This document shows positions 46,103-57,924 of a stretch of DNA of 64,000 nt, piece after piece. Below the pieces are notes generated by a model that was not told the origin of the DNA, did no database searches, and was given only the letters and a program-made list of their open reading frames with translations. Each line of letters opens with the position of its first letter. Position 1 is the stretch's first letter. The position numbers were made by a program, and so were the translations under genes. This DNA is from Agrostemma githago (Eukaryota > Streptophyta > Magnoliopsida > Caryophyllales > Caryophyllaceae). The stretch lies in assembly GCA_958450325.1 (NCBI GenBank), contig OY288243.1, positions 51,487,878-51,551,877 of the forward strand, in the 5' to 3' direction.

Positions 46103-47089
46103 GGGCTTTGGAGCCACATTAGAAATAATCTCTTAACTTCTTCCCCACTTCTCTCTTATTCTCTTTTACTTCTCCTTAGACTCTTATTTAGATTTCTTCT
46201 CCTTATTCTCTTAGAATTACATCTAGTTTAATTTCTTCCTTTAAAACTCGGTTATTTTAAGATTGCAACGTTCTAATCGCCTTCATTCCTTTTGGTAATT
46301 TTATCTAATATTTCTTTCTTCTTCCTTGTTCTTGATTGTTCTTCTTCATATTTACTTATTCTTAATATCTGTTTTATACTTGTCGTAATTTTATTATTAT
46401 TCGTCATGTTTAATCTAGTAAAATCTTTTATTAATATTGTTGTTCTTGATTTAATTATGAGTAGCTAATTTCCTTCGCTAGGATTTAGGGGATCTGCGAA
46501 TTGAATGTGGTCGCTAAATAATTTATAGATCTGTCAATGATATTGTGTCTGAGTTGTTAATTGTAGCATATAATCGCGATTAGTCAGTTAATGCGCATGA
46601 CTGATTAATTGAATTCGGTAAACTTGAACCTAAGATCGGAAGCCTGGTAAAAGTTAGACCTTCTACAACACATTAGTTTGCCCTAATAAGATCGGAAGCC
46701 TTTAGACGCATGCTAGGGTGAATAGCGGACCGGAAGGACCTTTTCAATACCCCTTAGACCAATATCTGCGACAGACCTGTGACTTAGACCGTGACCATAA
46801 GAAATTTGTAGTGAACCGACAATCCTAGTTTTCTCTCCATACATCAATTCGTTTTAATTCATCATATTTATTTTAGTTAATTCTTCTCCTTTAATTCTCT
46901 TTCCTTCACTACTTTTAGATTAGTTAAAACAAACAAACAAAACCCCCCAATTTAGTTACTTAGATTGACTTTAATTGCAAGTAGAATTTATTTGTCTCCC
47001 TGTGGATTCAACCTGACTTCCCTAGCTATATTTTTAGTTAGACCTAAGTTGGTTATCTTTGATAGGTATACGACTAGCTTATCAAATTT

Positions 47090-47107
47090 TGGCGCCGTTG
47101 CCGGGAA
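47090..47107 (+). promoter_or_regulatory. Primer-binding site of the Athila-like element
   Basis: TGGCGCCGTTGCCGGGAA, five bases after the LTR end. In the literature this type is usually linked to tRNA-Asp. Confidence 0.75.
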
Positions 47108-47189
47108 GACGGTGTATTTCTTCTTGTTATTTTAGTTTATCTTTTATCTTAGGGAACTCCAGTTCCTTGAGACCGTTATCACCGTTTCC

Positions 47190-47397
47190 ATGAGGATTAT
47201 TATAGATTTTCCACAGGAGCCCGATGAGACTTTTGGAGCTTATATGCAGAGATTTTGCGATTGGCTTAGCTCTCTCAAATCTGCTCGTTTCACTAATGAA
47301 ACACTTGTTCTTACAGTCATTAAAGGTATGACAGACTCTACAAAAGCCTATATATTTTCCACTTGTAAGGATTTTGAAAGCAAGTCCTATGAAGAGG
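47190..47397 (+). pseudogene. Gag-like frame of the Athila-like element, N-terminal part
   Basis: Starts MRIIIDFPQEPDETFGAYMQ and includes RFCDWLSSLKS, like the retrotransposon gag fold (a Phe-rich segment followed by a Leu-rich helix). It is interrupted in the middle of a codon context by the Tat element; the target duplication AGAGG is its last five bases. The continuation starts at 63076. Confidence 0.65.
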
Positions 47398-47803
47398 TGT
47401 AGACACCCGCATTTTGCCTGCTAGTGTCTATAGCAGTTCCCGACAAACACCCGATGATGATCGGACGCAAACGTGACTTGGTATACTCGGATTTGGACCC
47501 GAAATCAATAATATCTGACATGGACTTTTAGCGGAGTAATAATCTCTCAAAACAGACCTCAAATCCAGGCCCAGTGGGCCGTTCCGAGCAAAATAAGACT
47601 AATTTGGGCCAAAACCGACACCAAAAATAAATCCCGTCTTTTAGCGACCGGGTCAAAACCCGGTCAAAGACGAACCCGTCACAAAAACCAGCCAAATGCA
47701 CCTTCTAGAAGCTGGCGCCCAATCCAAATTCAAAAAAGATAACAAAAATCAATCAAAACAACAATATCAATTCCTTCCTATTTTATCTCGGTTTACCTGA
47801 TCC

Positions 47804-47910
47804 ACTCGATCGAGTGGATTGACCCACTCGGTCGAGTGGAGCGTCAAAAACCGGATCAGGCCCGTTTTCTAGGGCACTCGATCGAGTACCCTAGGGCCAC
47901 TCGATCGAGT
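47804..47910. promoter_or_regulatory. Two palindrome pairs just upstream of the LTR TATA box
   Basis: Sites at 47804, 47826, 47876 and 47899, all ACTCG-N2-CGAGT. The last ends 23 bp before the TATA box at 47934. The position suggests a promoter-proximal role; that is inference. Confidence 0.7.
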
Positions 47911-47933
47911 ACCCTAGGTCGTGGGGTAAAGTC

Positions 47934-47941
47934 TATAAATA
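47934..47941 (+). promoter_or_regulatory. TATA box of the Tat LTR
   Basis: TATAAATA followed by a C-rich stretch, 536 bp into the LTR. Confidence 0.65.
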
Positions 47942-48835
47942 CCCCCTCAAACCCTTTGCATTTTCAGCTTTCACTAATGCAATTTTACCCTCATTCTACC
48001 TACATTTTACCCTACACTCACCTACACTACAAGCCTTAGTAAGCCTAAGCAATCACACACAAAAACCGAGTCCCTTGTCCCTCGAAAAACCGACAAACAC
48101 ACACACATATACACATACACACCATAACTTGCATACATCCTCGATACTCCGACGTCCCGTCACTATTTACGAGTCCATTTCCGAGGTTCCTACTAAGCAT
48201 GTATGTTGAGGGTGTCCTAAACCCCATTTCGATCCCTATTACTTTGTTTTTTTTTCTATTTACGTTTTTGTATCATTATCCTAACACTAACTTTAACATT
48301 AACTCTAACATTTCATTTTTCGTATACTAACTTTTACATTCGCGTTACTAACATTATTATACCGCGTATATATATAAACTAGTATCAAAAATCTGGTTCT
48401 AAATCCGTTTGACTACGATGTATGCCTAAAGTCCGTCTAATCCCTTTACGAGCAACGACGGAGGTGGAGCCCTTTCGAGGAGCCCCGCCCCAATGTACTC
48501 AAGGGCGTGACGTGATCGCAATCGGTCGTAGTTGAACGTATTTAATTCCATTTCTATAATTAGTACGGAACCCGTTGACACGAAAACCGACATCACATAA
48601 CCCGAAAGGGTTAGTTTCGACGTCGTGACGTAGAGGGATGCATTCCATTGCTAATTCAAAGTTTCTACGTAAATGCTATCATAAAATCCCGACAACGGTA
48701 TTATAATCGTACATGTACACGATTATAGTACCGGAGGTCAAGTTAAATACAAATCGTGCGATATTTGTATTTGATTTGACCGACCGTCGATTTTAAACCC
48801 CAAAAACGAGACGAGTTGACACTCGTACAGGGACC

Positions 48836-48940
48836 ACTCGACCGAGTACGTAGGCTACTCGATCGAGTAGCGCCCATAAACCTGGGCAGAATCTTTTTCG
48901 AGGACACACTCGACCGAGTCAGACCATGACTCGACCGAGT
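48836..48940. repeat. Two palindrome pairs downstream in the LTR
   Basis: Sites at 48836, 48857, 48908 and 48929 (ACTCGACCGAGT or ACTCGATCGAGT), with 72 bp between pairs and 21 bp within. Confidence 0.85.
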
Positions 48941-49935
48941 GGGTCCTGTAACCCAGAAAACCGAGAGCTTAAATGCAACATTTAAGCCTCGTCTTTTTTT
49001 ACGACTCTTAGTCGACACGTGTAAAGCCAATCACGTGAATCCATTTCTCAAAACTCACGCTTATCACGACACTATAACGACTTTGATCGATTTTTCGATG
49101 TGATAAGTTGGGACAAGGCATTGAGACATGGGGTCGGGCTAGCATCACGCTTAGGTCCTATGTCTCCGTCCTTCGTTTAATATACAAAGCAATGTGTATT
49201 TAATCGGGGTTAGTCCATCTACACGTTCCACGGTCTAGTTTGTATGCGGGTCCGTTCCTAACATTTTATTATTGATCATTCCATTTCTATATCGCTTATA
49301 ATTTTGTATTGGCCGGGTTGTATTTCCGCCCGTGTAACTTGTACGTTATTTATCTTGAGTTTCATTTATTTACTTGCTTATCGCTCTATAAATGAACCTC
49401 GCATGCTAAATCATTTTGACCATAACTAAGATGCATTAAATGACGTAGTTCACATACTATTCATATGCTTAGCCCGAAAACGCTGTTTGCATATCATTTA
49501 ATCGTTTTACTAGCGCGCGCACACGAACACGAACGATGTCTTAGTAGAGGCCGCCATGTGCGGGCGGGGTTGGGTGTCCTTAGTGGGCTTCCCAACACGT
49601 ACCCTCACCCCTTACTCAGAACCTTTGGTTTCCGGATGTCCGAAACCCTTGGCGCACGAGAGTCATTCTATATACGAAAGCCGGTTTAAACGGTATCGAT
49701 ATTGCAATGCAAAGGGACGAGCCCAATAAACTCTGAAATCGAAGTGGGCTTACTTTGTGTATAGCCCATGACGACATAGAGTGGGCTCGTATGGTTCCGA
49801 ATAACCACAAAATTCGGTGGCGACTCCATTTTGGCTTAAATTTCGAACCCGAGAACAATCTCACCACGAGATTCATTCGCCTACCCAAACCCGCGCGTGG
49901 CCGCGTCGGGGTGGACCTACGTCATGTCCACAATT

Positions 49936-49953
49936 TGGCGACTCCGCTGGGGA
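49936..49953 (+). promoter_or_regulatory. Primer-binding site of the Tat element
   Basis: TGGCGACTCCGCTGGGGA, three bases after the LTR end. Confidence 0.8.
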
Positions 49954-51115
49954 TACCTGATGTACCACATGTCATCGGGGTTCCTAGGGTGAGACTCGAA
50001 GAGAAATCGTTCGTATATTAGTGTGCGCGCATTAGTTTAATGATTCATGCATAACCCAATTTTGCCCGGGCCGGTTACTTGTGACCGACGTCCCACTATA
50101 CCACGGTGCATTCCTACATGGGTGCACTAAAGACTTCGATGGCGGAACTCACCGGGGTTTTACGGCAGGTCCTAGTTCCAAATCGGCTAGGAAGTCCGTC
50201 CCGTTTCGTGAGAATGCTATCGTTGTTGGTATAGACCCTACTTTGACCGACCGAGACCTAGTGTAAAGCATACATAAGCGTCGTTATAATGCTTGTTTGA
50301 CTACATGCTACTTGGTTTCCGTGTCATTTTTTTTTTAAAAAAAAACCGTCATTTCAAAAAATGCATCTTTCCAAAACACCCAAATTTTGAAAAACCCGAA
50401 ATACTGTCCGTTTCGGGACCCGTCTTTTCAAAATATCCAATTTTCAAAACTTGGAATGCCGTCGAAATTTAGGATCAAAAATTTGACTTAAAATATCCTT
50501 TTTCTCTAGTCGGCATGCTGCCCATTTTAATTCTTGGATTTCCAACACCATTCTGATTTTCTGAATTTTCAAAATTCTAATCTTGGTTTTCGAAATCCCA
50601 TGTTCAATTTCCAAACTCTCGGAAGTTCACTCATTTTATATTCAAAATTCAAACATCCAACTTTCCTAGTAAACCTTCCTTATTATAGGACCTACCGTCT
50701 AGCCGTGTGTCGGGTCTTTGCATAGTATGTCGAAGATCTATAGCGTCGAAACTCTGCCGATCCTATATCGCAGGTTTCCCCCCTTTCCCGAGTCCGCCTT
50801 ATCTGTCAAGGCACGACCAACCCGCGTAGGGCATACCCCTACAAAGGAAAGTCCGTCCATACACTCGAGTCAAAAGTCTGGGGAAAAGTCTCACGTGGAC
50901 CTTCCTTCGAACGGGATTGGGCCCACTAGGCCAAAATCCTAAGGAAGCTATACCACCCATCGAGTCATCCGTCTAGATGTATTTCTCGAGTCTTTAGTCT
51001 TCCCTTAGTGTCGCTCGGGATGTACTTTTCCTTTCTTTTTCCAAGATCTGGGTTCGGTTTCTGATTACGCGGTGTTCTTACAGACAGGTCGCCAGCAACT
51101 AGACACGCTCGAAGG
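49954..51115 (+). other. 5' leader of the Tat element
   Basis: It lies between the primer site and the gag ATG and holds no conserved gene. The stretch 50330-50660 is made of short TTTCAAAA and CCAAATTT-like words; small frames here look incidental. Confidence 0.6.
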
Positions 51116-54100
51116 ATGGCTACTTTGAACAGCCTACAAACCGCTTTGGACGCCATGGTCGCGAAGCAAACCGACATCGAAGCCCAACTGACCGAAATGA
51201 GGGCTGGCCAAGTGGCCATTGTTGCTCGCCTAGCTACGGTGGAGCAAAGGGCTCCTAATGTCGAGGCTAATGAGCCTCTAGCTGAACTAGTCAGCGCGGT
51301 GCGCCGACTAGAAGAGCAAGTCCATTTGGCTGGGAGTAACAACATCCATCGGGAGAATAGTCGAGAGTACAACCCGCTGAGTGACAAGCTTCCTGCAAAC
51401 CTGAACCTCACAGGTTTGCCCATGTTTGAGGGAACTGAAGACCCGTTACTACATGTGCGGGCCTTCAAGGAATTCATGGCCATCAAAGGAGTGGATTCGA
51501 CCATGTTCAAGAACCTCTTTGCTGCATCTCTTGAGAAGCACCCACGGGCCTGGTACTATAGGCTAGACCCGAAAAAATACCCTACATGGGATGATGTGGC
51601 CACCGAGTTCGCTCGGAACTATGCTGATAACACCGAGATCCAAACCACAATGCGATCTCTGGAGGTTATGGCCCAAGAGCCGAAGGAAGGTTTTACTAAG
51701 TACCTTCAACGTTGGAGGGCCGAGAGCGTGAAACTGGTTGATAAGCCCAATGAGAAGACCTTGGTGGAGGCTTTTGTCAAGAACCTCCTCCCTTCCTACC
51801 GGGTTCACCTCCGGTACGCTGTCATACCCAATTTCACCACCCTTACTGAAATGGGTATGAGGATCGAAGACGACCTGAGACTAGAAGGCCTCACTAAGGC
51901 CGCTAGCAAAGGGTACCAAGGGGCCTCTTCCTCCACCACTAAGCGCCAGGCTGCAACTCGCAGCATTTTTGACGCGGTTAATCTACTAGATGCCCCGTCC
52001 AAGAAGAACACCCCACCTCGGGTTTTCACTGATATCGGTACCACCTATACCTATGCCTTACAAAGGCTGTCCTCCAAAGGCCTAATCCAACCGATAGGCC
52101 CAACTCCTGAAGTTCCGGTCGAACGACGCTCCAAGAACTACAATGCTCAGGCCTATTGCCAATACCACCGGGGCAATGGGCATGATACCGAAAAGTGTTG
52201 GAAGCTGAAACACTTGATCCAGGACCTGATTGAAAGCGGTAAAATCCCGCTACCCGGAGATAAGCCAAGCAACAAGGAGAACCCTTTCAGCTCCCATGCC
52301 ATATTTGCCGGGGAGGTGATTGATTGCTCTCACCTTATCTCTCCATTCATCCCGCAAGTGAACGGGATCTGGTTTGACGACGAGGATGATGTCTACCTCG
52401 CTAAGGGGGAAACCGTTCCCATCACCCCTGAACAGATTCGCGAGGCCAAAACTCGAGTCCTAGCCAGCAACAACCTTGGTCGTCCCTATTTAGCCACAAG
52501 CACTAGGGACACCCCTATCCCGGCAACCATCACCGATCCACTCGGGATGGAAGTCGCCCCTGAAGAGCCTACCGCTGAAACGGCTATTGTGAAGCAACTG
52601 AAGAGAACCCGAGTTGACCTCACTATATGGCAACTCCTTGTTAGCTCTCAAGAACATCGAGAAGCACTTACAAAGGCTCTCGATCAAGTCAAGATCGACT
52701 CTTTGGCTACCCCTGCTGAAATGGTAGCCACGGTCCTACCCCACCTAAAGGGTAAGGCCAAGGAAGGGGGCCCAATGATCACTTTTTCCGAAGCCGACCT
52801 GCCACCGTTCGGGGCCGCTCATAATCTGGCCCTTTACATCACGGTGATTTGCCGGGGAAAATACCTCCCGATGACCCTAGTCGATGACGGGTCAGCCGTA
52901 AATGTCCTTCCTCTAAGGACCGCCAAAGCCCTCGGCATTACCGAGGCTGACTATATCCCGACTGCTCAAACCATCCAAGCCTTTGATGGGAGTCCAAAGT
53001 CGGTAGCTGGGGCCATAAAACTGACCATCATCACAGGCCCAATAGAAAAAGAGCTTGAATTCCAGGTGATTGATGTCACCTCATCATTCAACTTACTCCT
53101 AGGAAGGCCATGGATTCACGCGGTGAAAGCCGTGTCCTCCACCCTCCACCGTAAGATCAAGATGCCTCTGCTTAACGATATTATTACTTTAGAGGCAACC
53201 CCAATGATCGTGGCTAGCTGTAACGCCACGGGCCGCACGGACCTCTGGGGGTTCGACTTTGTGGGGATGATCGAGGAAGAGTACCTCTTTAGGCCTTACT
53301 TCACCACGAGCATTGACACAATGCTCCAGAACTTAGGGTACCTTCCGGGGGCTACCTCTCGACCCGACCTTCCAGCTGGGAAGATCATCGAGGTCCTTAA
53401 GGACGAAGACTCTCACTTCGGCCTTGGCTATGCCACCACTCCGGGCAACGTTGTCCGAGCAGGAATCGAAAAAGCCTGCAACATCATGAAGGGTATCCAC
53501 TTGAGCCCTTATAGCCCACGGTTGTCTGACTACTTTGTCACACCCGTGTTTGGGGCTGTCCAGGTTGGACTATACCAACCCAATGCCACGCACCTCGGGA
53601 CCCACTTGGCCCGGGACTGCAACTACATCCCGGATGAGGTGTTCGCCCTCATCCAGTCCGATGGAGCTGATGATGCTGAGCCCACGCTGATGCTGCTCTT
53701 CGGGGAAGACGCCATAGCCCCGACTCCAAAAGAAGACCTGGTCAACCTGATTCTCCGCAGCAACAGGTTTGACCCGACCAAGATGATCTCGGATGTTGTC
53801 TCCGAGACGGGAAACAGGGCCTGGAGGAAGACTGTCAAGTGGACTGACAGTCAAGGAAAGATCTACAAGCTGGTCACCGGGGAGGGAGACATGCTTGAGT
53901 CTGAGTCCGAGTCTGAGTCGGAGTCTGAGTCAGAGTCTGAGGTTGAGTCTAGAGAAGTCGGTGCTAGAGTCACTCCTATAACCCCTCTCCCTTCTATCAT
54001 TCCTGCTGCTAGCACTTCGGGGTCTGTCCCGAGTGCTTTACCAATCCCGCCACTGACCAATGATCAGATGGCTGCTCTCTTTGAGCTATTTTCCAAGTTT

Positions 54101-57100
54101 TCAATCAATAATAACAACCGTTCTGCTTACGACTTGTCTCTTTTAAATTCTGCTTTCAAAAATGTTTTATGCTATGACATTGAGAAATCGGACGAACAGG
54201 TACCCTTACCTCCACATCTGATCGAGCAACTAGAGCAAAGGGAATCCCGGAATCCGGTAATTGAAGAGACCGAGTCCATAAATGTGGGAACAACCTTAGA
54301 GCCTCAAATACTTAAGATAGGGTTATCTTTAGATCCCGAGGAGAAACAACAGTTTATAAACCTCCTCCAAGAATTCAAAGATGTCTTCGCGTGGTCCTAC
54401 AAGGACATGCCGGGGATAGACCGGGAAATAGCCGAGCACCGCATACCTATCAAAGACGGGTGCAAACCGGTCAAGCAGAAGCTCCGTCGAATGAGGCCCG
54501 AGTGGTCTCTCAAGGTAAAGGAAGAAGTCGACAAACAGTTCAAAGCCGGCTTCATACAAGTGTCCGAGTATCCGAACTGGGTTGCAAACATCGTGCCGGT
54601 CCCTAAAAAGGACGGTAAGGTGCGGGTATGTGTAGATTTTCGGGATCTTAACAAGGCAAGCCCGAAGGATGATTTTCCGTTACCACACATCGACATACTG
54701 GTGGATAACACGGCCGATCATGCCCTTCTATCATTCATGGACGGGTATGCCGGGTATAATCAGATCAAAATGGCGGAAGAAGACATGAGTAAGACTACCT
54801 TCACTACACCTTGGGGTACTTACTGTTATACCGTCATGCCATTTGGCCTCATTAATGCCGGGGCCACATACCAAAGAACCGCTACCACTCTACTACATGA
54901 CATGATGCATAAAGAGGTAGAGGTCTATGTAGACGACATGATCGTCAAGTCCAAAGAACGGGACGGTCACATCACCGCCCTAAGGAAATTTTTCACCCGA
55001 TTGCGCAAATACAACATGAGGCTAAACCCTCAAAAGTGCAGTTTTGGGGTAACATCAGGCAAATTAATGGGTCATATCGTTAGCCAACGAGGTATCGAGG
55101 TCGACCCAGCTAAAATCAAAGCCATTACCGAGATGCAAGCTCCTAAAACCGAAAAAGAAATAAGGGGATTTCTCGGGAAAGTCCAGTATATTAGTCGATT
55201 TATTTCCAAGCTAACCATGGTATGTGAACCAATTTTCAAGAAACTGAAAATAGGGGAACGGATACTATGGGACGACAAGTGCCAAGCTGCTTTCGACAAG
55301 ATCAAGGAAATTCTGTCTGCTCCGCCAGTTTTGATGCCACCTCAACCCGGTTTGCCTCTGTCGTTATACCTAACAACGACCGAGACAGCCATGGGGGCTA
55401 TGCTGGCTCAGACAGTTGACTCCGAAGAACGAGCCATTTATTACATCAGCAAGAAGTTTTTAGAGTATGAGTGCAAGTATACCATGCTCGAAAAGACGTG
55501 TTTGGCTTTAGTCTGGGCCACCAAGAAGCTCCGACACTACATGCTCAGCTACGAGGTCCATGTTCTATCAAAGATGGATCCGATCAAATACCTCTTCGAA
55601 AAGCCCATTCTCAATGGCCGAATTTCTAGATGGACTCTAATGTTGGCAGAGTTCGACCTAAAATTTGTGCCATTAAAGGCCATTAAGGGGCGGGTGGTAG
55701 CTGAATTTCTCGCTGACAGCCCGATAACCGAAGAAGGACACATCGACACCTGGTCCTTCCCCGACGAAGATATTTTCCATACCGATGCCGAAACATGGGA
55801 TTTATACTTCGATGGAGCATCTAATTTTCGAGGGTTCGGAGTCGGGATCCTTCTAATTTCACCAAGAGGGGAGCATACTCCCGTCTCCATCAAACTGGAC
55901 TTTGATGTTACCAATAATGCAGCTGAGTACGAAGCATGCATTTATGGGCTACAAGCCGCTGCCAACCTGGGCATCACAAATCTCCGGGTACATGGCGACT
56001 CATCCTTGGTCATTAACCAAGCACTCCAAAAATGGAAGACTCGGAATGCTAATCTCGTGGCCTACTAGGCACGAGTAAGGGATCTCGAGAAACAATTCCA
56101 AAAGGTGGAGTATATATACCTGCCTCGGGAAGAAAATCAGTTTGCAGATGCACTCTCAAAATTGGCATCTTTACTGAATATTCCCGACCACGTGACCAGT
56201 ATGCCAATTTGCGTCGAAAGACGGTTCGAGCCGGCATACATCCATGACATCGAAGACATCGAGATCACTGATCCCGAACCTTGGTACCAGGCTATATTAA
56301 AATACCTGACAAATGGAGAATACCCTCCCGGTACTGAGGGTCGAGCCAAGAAAGCCTTACGGAGGCTAGCCAGCCAGTTCATCCGTACTGATGACGGGCA
56401 ACTGTACAAAAAGACGGCACAGGGGGCTCTTCTCCTTTGTGTCGACAAATATAAGGCCGAGAAAGTAATGGCTGAAGTACATGATGGTGAAAACGGCCCA
56501 CATATGAATGCTCACATGTTGGTCCGAAAAATCATGAGGCTCGGGTATTACTGGAATACCATGGAGGCTGACTGCCAGTTATATGTCAAACATTGCCATA
56601 ACTGTCAAATCTTCGGCAATGTGCAACATATGCCGTCATCTCTGCTCTATACCATGACGTCGCCTTGGCCGTTCTCGACATGGGGTATCGACATAATCGG
56701 GAAGGTAAATCCCTCCGGTACTGGCGGACATTGTTTCATTTTAGTAGCTATCGACTACTTCACCAAGTGGGTCGAAGCTGAATCATATCGCATCCTCAAC
56801 GCTAAACATGTCGCCAAATTTATCCAAAACAAGATAATATGTCGGTATGGAATCCCGCATGAATTTATCAGTGATCATGGGACTCATTTTTAAGCCGAGA
56901 CCGCAGCCCTGCTAACTAAATATAAAATTCAAAGGCACACGTCCTCGCCCTACCGTCCCCAAACGAATGGAGCAGTAGAGGCGGCTAATAAAACAATTGT
57001 CACCATACTCAAAAAGATGGCTGATAATTATCGGGACTGGCCCGACAAAATACCTTTTGCCCTATGGGGGTACCGGACATCAATTCGCACCGCAACCGGA

Positions 57101-57532
57101 GCGACACCGTATTACCTAACTTATGTGATGGAAGCAGTCCAACCAGTTGAGCTAGAGGTGCCGTCCCTCAGAATTCTATTAGAAAGTCAAGTACCCGAAG
57201 CTGACTGGGTTCGAGCACGGTACGATTCGTTGGTTCTACTAGACGAACGACGGTCCCGCGCTCTCAACAACATCCAAATCTACCAGAAACGAATCCAACG
57301 GGCCTTCAACAAGCGAGTAAGGCCCAGAAACATTAAAGAAGGGGATCTAGTCCTTAAGTCTGTTCGAGCTTTACTACCAGTTGACCCAAGGGGAAAATTC
57401 AAACCCAACTGGGCTGGGCCATATCCGGTGAAAAAGATCCTATCAGGGGGAGCAGTAATGCTGACGGACCTGGACGGGAATGAGTTCGTCAACCCAACCA
57501 ACCTGGACAAGCTGAAGCGTTACTACCCTTAG
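51116..57532 (+). pseudogene. Tat gag-pol polyprotein, one frame with two stop codons
   Basis: A single frame of 2,138 codons plus the final stop is interrupted only at 56066-56068 (TAG) and 56891-56893 (TAA). Order: gag (about residues 100-260), a Cys/His knuckle CQYHRGNGHDTEKC (about 350), protease with LVDDGSAVNVLP (about 590; DDG instead of the common DTG), RT with VRVCVDFRDLNKASP (about 1170) and YVDDMIVKS (about 1271), a first RNase H region (about 1400-1530), a second RNase H with DLYFDGAS (about 1561) and FADALS, then integrase with CHNC, the Asp of WGIDIIG, the Asp of FISDHGTHF and the Glu of NGAVEAANK. The stops fall in the second RNase H and in the integrase core. The 3' end is KLKRYYP. 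Read literally, this copy cannot make integrase. Confidence 0.93.
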
Positions 57533-57924
57533 CCATTTCTCAATGTCATTAGCGAATTTTATCAAAATCATTTATTTTACAAAAAAAGCAAGTCAATGAG
57601 CTAGAATTATTTATTCTACTGTCGCAAAACATCTTGAACCATTAGTCTTGGTGTAATTCGAGATTGCAAATTTCCTAAGCCTGAACTACGTTTGGTTTGA
57701 TTCTGCTAGTCGCGGATACGTAGGCAGCCCCTCAAAAGGGCACAACCAGTGCAATCAAGAAAAGACAGGAACGGTTTAATAATAAACTTTCTTTTATTAA
57801 TTATCACAAAAAAGCCCCAATAAACTTGGGAAAATTACAAAGTGCAGGAATTCAAAAAATAACAAAAAAAACACACGACAAAAATAGTAATAATATCTAA
57901 ATAAAAAAACTAAGGACTCGGCAT
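57533..57924. other. Spacer between gag-pol and the antisense gene
   Basis: AT-rich. On the minus strand an AATAAA at 57798-57793, about 130 bp past the antisense stop codon, can serve as its poly(A) signal. The plus-strand gag-pol 3' UTR also lies here. Confidence 0.5.

Larger units (their letters stand above)
45657..47084 (+). repeat. 5' LTR of the Athila-like element
   Basis: Begins TGATGCGCGTATTTTATATA and ends ATCA before the primer site. It contains a palindrome array at 45861-46004 and a TATAAATA at 46095-46102. The 3' LTR is outside the window, so the limits rest on end motifs alone. Confidence 0.75.
47398..49932 (+). repeat. 5' LTR of the Tat element
   Basis: 2,535 bp, starts TGTAGACACCCGC and ends GTCCACA. 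TATAAATA at 47934-47941; palindrome pairs at 47804/47826, 47876/47899, 48836/48857 and 48908/48929. Confidence 0.95.

Noticed and set aside
48045..49689. Small frames in the 5' LTR repeated at 61180-62823
   Set aside because: They recur only because the two LTRs are copies. No domain is seen.
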